Source of the DNA: Chloroflexota bacterium
GTDB lineage: Bacteria > Chloroflexota > Dehalococcoidia > Bin125
Reading direction: 5' to 3'
DNA: 8,908 nt
Assembly: GCA_027296805.1 (NCBI GenBank)
Contig: JAPUIR010000307.1
Span: 1 to 8,908 of the forward strand
In this document: one piece after another, positions 6,282 through 8,908 of the stretch
How positions within the stretch are numbered: the stretch's first letter is position 1
Layout of the letters: each line of letters opens with the position of its first letter
Notes under the pieces: generated by a model
The model's database searches: none
The model's input: the letters and a program-made list of their open reading frames with translations, nothing else
Told to the model about the DNA's origin: nothing
Position numbers and translations under genes: made by a program

Positions 6282-6677
6282 TCACACGCCCGCGTACGAC
6301 CGCAGTGCATCCGCAATCGCGCGTTCCACCAACGCGGGGCAGTGGTGTTTCGCCTTCGGCAGCCCCCCCAGCGCCTCCAGCAACTCTGCCTGCGACAACG
6401 CCCCTGCCGCCTTCACACTGCGCCCCTGCAGCAACTCCGTCGCCATCGAACTCGTCGCGATCGACGCCGGACACCCTTTCGTCTGGAACCGCGCCTGCAC
6501 GATCGTGCCCCCCGCGATTCGCAGCATCAGCTTGATCGACATCGCCGGATTGCTCGCTCGCCCAACCGCGTTCGCCTCCGGCAGGTCGCCCGAGTTCCGC
6601 GGCGACCGGAAATGATCCAGCACCAGCGCGTTGTAGTCCAGCGCCTCGTTGTCGATGCTCTTGCCGGCGTCCGCCAT
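6282..6677 (-). CDS. IscU/NifU-N-like iron-sulfur scaffold protein, one ligand cysteine replaced
   Basis: This 131-residue protein matches the NifU N-terminal/IscU family: DYNALVLDHFRSPRNSGDL (14-32), ASNPAMSIKLML (41-52), FQTKGCPASIATSSMATEL (64-82), EALGGLPKAKHHC (101-113) and a final helix. IscU assembles 2Fe-2S clusters for transfer to apoproteins. Three conserved cysteines normally do this; here C69 and C113 remain, but the first (NPxCGD in relatives) is M46 in NPAMS, and the neighbouring aspartate is also gone. It may hold a cluster differently or have lost the scaffold role. I chose the ATG at 6677-6675 (MADAGKSIDNE), with AGGG about 3 bases upstream; the frame is open further upstream but reads as an Arg-rich run. 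It lies 46 bases after the peptidase gene. The next gene follows in the same frame after one TGA. Family call firm, function uncertain. Confidence 0.85.
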   Translation of the reverse strand: MADAGKSIDNEALDYNALVLDHFRSPRNSGDLPEANAVGRASNPAMSIKLMLRIAGGTIVQARFQTKGCPASIATSSMATELLQGRSVKAAGALSQAELLEALGGLPKAKHHCPALVERAIADALRSYAGV

Positions 6678-6723
6678 AGCCCTATCTTTCGCCCTAGCCC
6701 CTGCTTTCGCCCGAGGCTGAAGT

Positions 6724-7989
6724 CTACGACGGCGCCTCGCCGCGCGTTCCCGGCGTGGCGACACCGGCCATCGCCAACACCACCCGCAGCAACACCGCCA
6801 GCGACCGCTCTCGCCCCTCCGGGGCGAAATACTCCGCCAGTGAGTGCTGGTTGTCCGACCGGCCGCCCCAGCTCAGCCCAATCGATGGCACACCCGCCGC
6901 CATGCCCGCGTTCGCGTCCGTCGACGAGGCGGTCATCCGGGCCGTGAGGTGCTCGGCGCGCAGCGCTCGCACCGCCGTTTGCACCAACGTCGATTCCACG
7001 GACGTCGCTCCCCGCGGCCGGCTCCCGATCGGTTCGATCACCACCCCCGCTTCGCCTGACGGTCGCAGCCCCAGCTCCGACTCGTGACCTGCCTGTACCG
7101 CCTCGCGCAGCAGCGCCTCCAGCCGGTCGATCTGATCTTCGTCCTCGGATCGGAGATCGACCTCCATCCGCGCCGACTCCGGGATCGCATTCACCGATCG
7201 CCCGGCATCAAGGATCCCCACGTTGAAGGTCGCGCGCGGTCCCTCCGCCAGCGTCCCGCTCGTGCCCAACTGCGCCGCCGCCACAGCCAGTGCTAGCGCC
7301 GGGTTATAGCGCCCGAAATGCCCCCAGGCGTGCCCGCCCGGCCCGAAAAACTCGACCGCGTAGCGCCGACTCCCCACGCCTCGATGCACGATCACCGTGG
7401 GGTCCGGATGATCGATGGTCACGAAACCGTCCAACGACGCCGCTTCATGTGTCGCGAAGAAGTGCCGCGCCCCCCGTAGATCGCCTCGCCCCTCCTCCCC
7501 CACGGTCGCCACGAACAACACATCCCGCTCTGTTGCCACCGTCGAGACCGCCATCGCCTGCGCCACCGCGATCAACGCCGCCAGCCCCGCCGCGTCGTCC
7601 GCGATGCCGGGTCCATGCAGCTCGTTCGCCGGCACGGTCACACCCTCCTGGTACGGACTTCGACTCCCCCCTCGCGCCACCGTCACGCTTTGCCCCGCCG
7701 GGAAGACCGTGTCGAGGTGCGCGCTCAGTGCCAGCGCCCGCCCGCCCACCGAACCCGCCCGCTGCCCGATCACGTTGCCCACCTCGTCGATCTCCACCGC
7801 GCACCCCGTCGACCGCAGCCATTGTGCCATCACCTCCGCTCGCTCACCCTCCGCGCCTGTCGGCGCCGCGATTTCGCTCAGCTCGATCTGTAGCTCCGTC
7901 GTCGCGGCGGCCGTTCCCGCCAAGTGCGCGAACGCCGCTGCCACGGTCGTCGGGATCGCCGGCTCCGCGGGCTTCGACTTCGGACTCAT
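6724..7989 (-). CDS. M20-family metallopeptidase (PepT-like)
   Basis: This 421-residue protein belongs to the M20/M25/M40 family of two-zinc exopeptidases and amidohydrolases. Likely ligands are H91 and D93 in SAHLDTVF, D131 in GIADDAAG, E166 next to the catalytic base E165 in VGEEGRG, D193 in TIDHPDP, and H382 in NQHS. The lid/dimerization domain, near 205-320, contains GPGGHAWGHFGRYNP (216-230). The layout resembles tripeptide aminopeptidase-like (PepT) and related Chloroflexota-type proteins, so removal of amino acids from short peptides, or hydrolysis of an N-acyl amino acid, in the cytoplasm is likely. The length is normal. The ATG at 7989-7987 overlaps the peroxiredoxin TGA by 4 bases (ATGA), indicating translational coupling. 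A GGGGATGG stretch 7 bases upstream can act as the ribosome site. The exact substrate cannot be told from the sequence. Confidence 0.9.
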   Translation of the reverse strand: MSPKSKPAEPAIPTTVAAAFAHLAGTAAATTELQIELSEIAAPTGAEGERAEVMAQWLRSTGCAVEIDEVGNVIGQRAGSVGGRALALSAHLDTVFPAGQSVTVARGGSRSPYQEGVTVPANELHGPGIADDAAGLAALIAVAQAMAVSTVATERDVLFVATVGEEGRGDLRGARHFFATHEAASLDGFVTIDHPDPTVIVHRGVGSRRYAVEFFGPGGHAWGHFGRYNPALALAVAAAQLGTSGTLAEGPRATFNVGILDAGRSVNAIPESARMEVDLRSEDEDQIDRLEALLREAVQAGHESELGLRPSGEAGVVIEPIGSRPRGATSVESTLVQTAVRALRAEHLTARMTASSTDANAGMAAGVPSIGLSWGGRSDNQHSLAEYFAPEGRERSLAVLLRVVLAMAGVATPGTRGEAPS

Positions 7990-8450
7990 GAAAGGTCCAT
8001 CCCCAGCGCCGCGAACACCGCCTGGTACTGCTGCCCGTTCGACGGGTTGTAGTACGGAATCGCCTCAACGATCGAGCCCGACGCATCCGTCACGAAGATC
8101 GCCCGCACGCTCCGCTTCGCCGCCTCATCCACCACCCCGAACGCGCGCGCCAGCGCCAACTCCTCGTCCGCCAGCAGCGGGAACGGGAACCCCTGCTCCT
8201 CCCGGAACGACGCCTGCGACGCCGCCCCGTCCGCGCTCACCCCCACGAACGCCGCTCCCAACTCATCGATCAGCTCGAAGTCATCGCGGAAGGCGCAGAG
8301 CTGCGCGGTGCACAACGGCGTCCGGTCCTCCGTGTAAAACGCCACGACCAGCGGCCGCCCTTCCCGTATCGCGTCCAGCGTCGTGCGGCCGTCCGGTCCG
8401 TCGAACTCCACTTCCGGCAGCGCACTGCCGGGCGCGAGAGGGCCACTCAT
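7986..8450 (-). CDS. BCP/PrxQ-type peroxiredoxin
   Basis: This 154-residue thioredoxin-fold protein reduces hydrogen peroxide and organic peroxides using thiols. It shows PLVVAFYTEDRTPLC with T44 and the peroxidatic C47, followed five residues later by C52 in QLCAFRD. That is the C-x4-C spacing of the bacterioferritin-comigratory (PrxQ) group, in which the second cysteine resolves the disulfide. R116 in SVRAIFVTD is the usual conserved arginine. FPFPLLADEE (88-97) and ARAFGV (101-106) are also typical of the group. The canonical glycine in TPGCT is L46 here. The ATG at 8450-8448 has GGAGA 4 bases upstream and overlaps the methyltransferase TGA by 4 bases. Its own stop overlaps the peptidase start the same way, so the three are coupled. 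Probably cytoplasmic, since there is no signal peptide. Confidence 0.9.
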   Translation of the reverse strand: MSGPLAPGSALPEVEFDGPDGRTTLDAIREGRPLVVAFYTEDRTPLCTAQLCAFRDDFELIDELGAAFVGVSADGAASQASFREEQGFPFPLLADEELALARAFGVVDEAAKRSVRAIFVTDASGSIVEAIPYYNPSNGQQYQAVFAALGMDLS

Positions 8451-8908
8451 CGCGTCTCCAGCCCGGGCGCGACAATCGCACCGCCTCGCCCGAACGCCAT
8501 CACCTGAATTCGACCCAACCCCGCCGGGTCCGACAACGTCTCGCTCCCCCGCCGCCGTGACAGATACGTCTCCAGCTCCGCCGCTGCCCCCCCGCTGGGC
8601 AACTCCCCGCTCAGCACCCCGACCGCCGCGAGCCACTCCGCCTGCGACACCCGTGCGTACGGCGTCAGCCCGGCCTGTACCGCTGCCGCTTCAACCGCGT
8701 CCAGATCGACGTGACAGGTCAGATCCTGCTCCCCTACATGCCTGTAGGGGTCCTCACCCGGCGTATGCCGCCGAAACGTCATCAGCGTCCCCTCCCGCCG
8801 CCACGACGCGTACAGCCGCTCCCGCGCGTATCCATAGTCGAACAGCAGCAGCATCCCCTCCACGAGCGCTTCCGCCAGCTCCCCCACGATCGCCGCTGCC
8901 TGCAGACC
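8447..8908 (-). CDS. MidA/NDUFAF7-like SAM-dependent methyltransferase, C-terminal part
   Basis: The 153 visible residues match the C-terminal part of the DUF185/NDUFAF7 (MidA) methyltransferase family: EGMLLLFDYGYAR, GTLMTFRRHTPGEDPYRHVGEQDLTCHVDLDAVEAAA and then AGLTPYARVSQAEWLAAVG (given in pieces). The FDYG and GxQDLTxHVD segments are the hallmarks. In mitochondria NDUFAF7 methylates an arginine of a complex I core subunit during assembly; bacterial members are less well understood but may act similarly. The S-adenosylmethionine-binding N-terminus lies beyond the right edge. The frame stays open to position 8908 (GLQAAAIVGE), so a GTG at 8887 is internal and not the start. The stop overlaps the peroxiredoxin start by 4 bases. 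A perfect 8-bp palindrome lies inside the gene at 8731-8750. Confidence 0.85.
   Translation of the reverse strand, partial: GLQAAAIVGELAEALVEGMLLLFDYGYARERLYASWRREGTLMTFRRHTPGEDPYRHVGEQDLTCHVDLDAVEAAAVQAGLTPYARVSQAEWLAAVGVLSGELPSGGAAAELETYLSRRRGSETLSDPAGLGRIQVMAFGRGGAIVAPGLETR
8731..8750. repeat. Perfect 8-bp inverted repeat inside the MidA-like gene
   Basis: CCCCTACA (8731-8738) and TGTAGGGG (8743-8750) are exact reverse complements around a 4-base spacer. This makes a tight hairpin in either strand's RNA. It encodes the variable DPYRHVG stretch just before the conserved EQDLT motif. No function is known to me; it may be chance, a protein-binding site or an mRNA pause signal. Confidence 0.4.

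Noticed and set aside
6678..6764. Longer N-terminus of the IscU-like protein
   Set aside because: The extension is an Arg-rich run overlapping the end of the peptidase gene; the family fold starts just after the ATG at 6677.
1..8908. CRISPR arrays, tRNA or rRNA genes, insertion sequences, transposases or phage genes
   Set aside because: No regularly spaced repeats, tRNA-like clover leaf, rRNA stretch, transposase motif or flanking direct repeats were seen on reading both strands.

Overview
The window is GC-rich throughout and densely packed with genes. Codons end mostly in C or G, and several starts are TTG. The gene mix is a hopanoid-type radical SAM enzyme, an OmpR-type two-component system, an F420-type luciferase-like oxidoreductase, a molybdopterin cytidylyltransferase-like protein, a molybdenum-hydroxylase flavoprotein relative, a MidA/NDUFAF7 methyltransferase and a spondin-domain surface protein. 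This suits a free-living, high-GC, probably aerobic bacterium. My guess is Chloroflexota (perhaps a Dehalococcoidia/Tepidiforma-like lineage), from gene content only and with low confidence.

Layout. (1) Positions 1-252, minus strand: the N-terminal 84 residues of an HpnH-like radical SAM protein, cut by the left edge. (2) Positions 253-480: a divergent intergenic region with an extended -10 promoter candidate for hpnH and a strong ribosome binding site for the rightward gene. (3) Positions 481-1266, plus: a secreted spondin-domain protein ending in LPATG, a membrane helix and a basic tail, which looks like a sortase substrate. (4) Positions 1267-1332: a perfect 9-bp inverted repeat. (5) Positions 1333-3310, plus: an OmpR-type response regulator and an intramembrane-sensing histidine kinase, overlapping by 8 nt. 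(6) Positions 3330-8908, minus: one tight, probably co-transcribed run of eight genes converging on the kinase. In transcription order they are a MidA-like methyltransferase (cut by the right edge), a BCP-type peroxiredoxin, an M20 metallopeptidase, an IscU/NifU-like scaffold, a truncated xanthine/CO-dehydrogenase flavoprotein relative, an alpha/beta hydrolase, a luciferase-like oxidoreductase and a MobA/MocA-like nucleotidyltransferase. Gaps are -4, -4, 46, 3, 46, 17 and 3 nt.

The least ordinary spot is at 5634-6677. An IscU-like protein lacking one of the three usual cluster-ligand cysteines is followed, in the same reading frame and after a single TGA, by a shortened FAD-subunit-like protein. 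That protein starts at a TTG with no visible ribosome binding site, and a bulged stem-loop lies just 3' of the TGA. With the MocA-like gene in the same run, this could be a divergent accessory module for a molybdenum hydroxylase, but no catalytic subunit is present here and the link is inference. The LPXTG-like spondin protein beside an intramembrane-sensing two-component system is a second, weaker candidate for something functionally linked.
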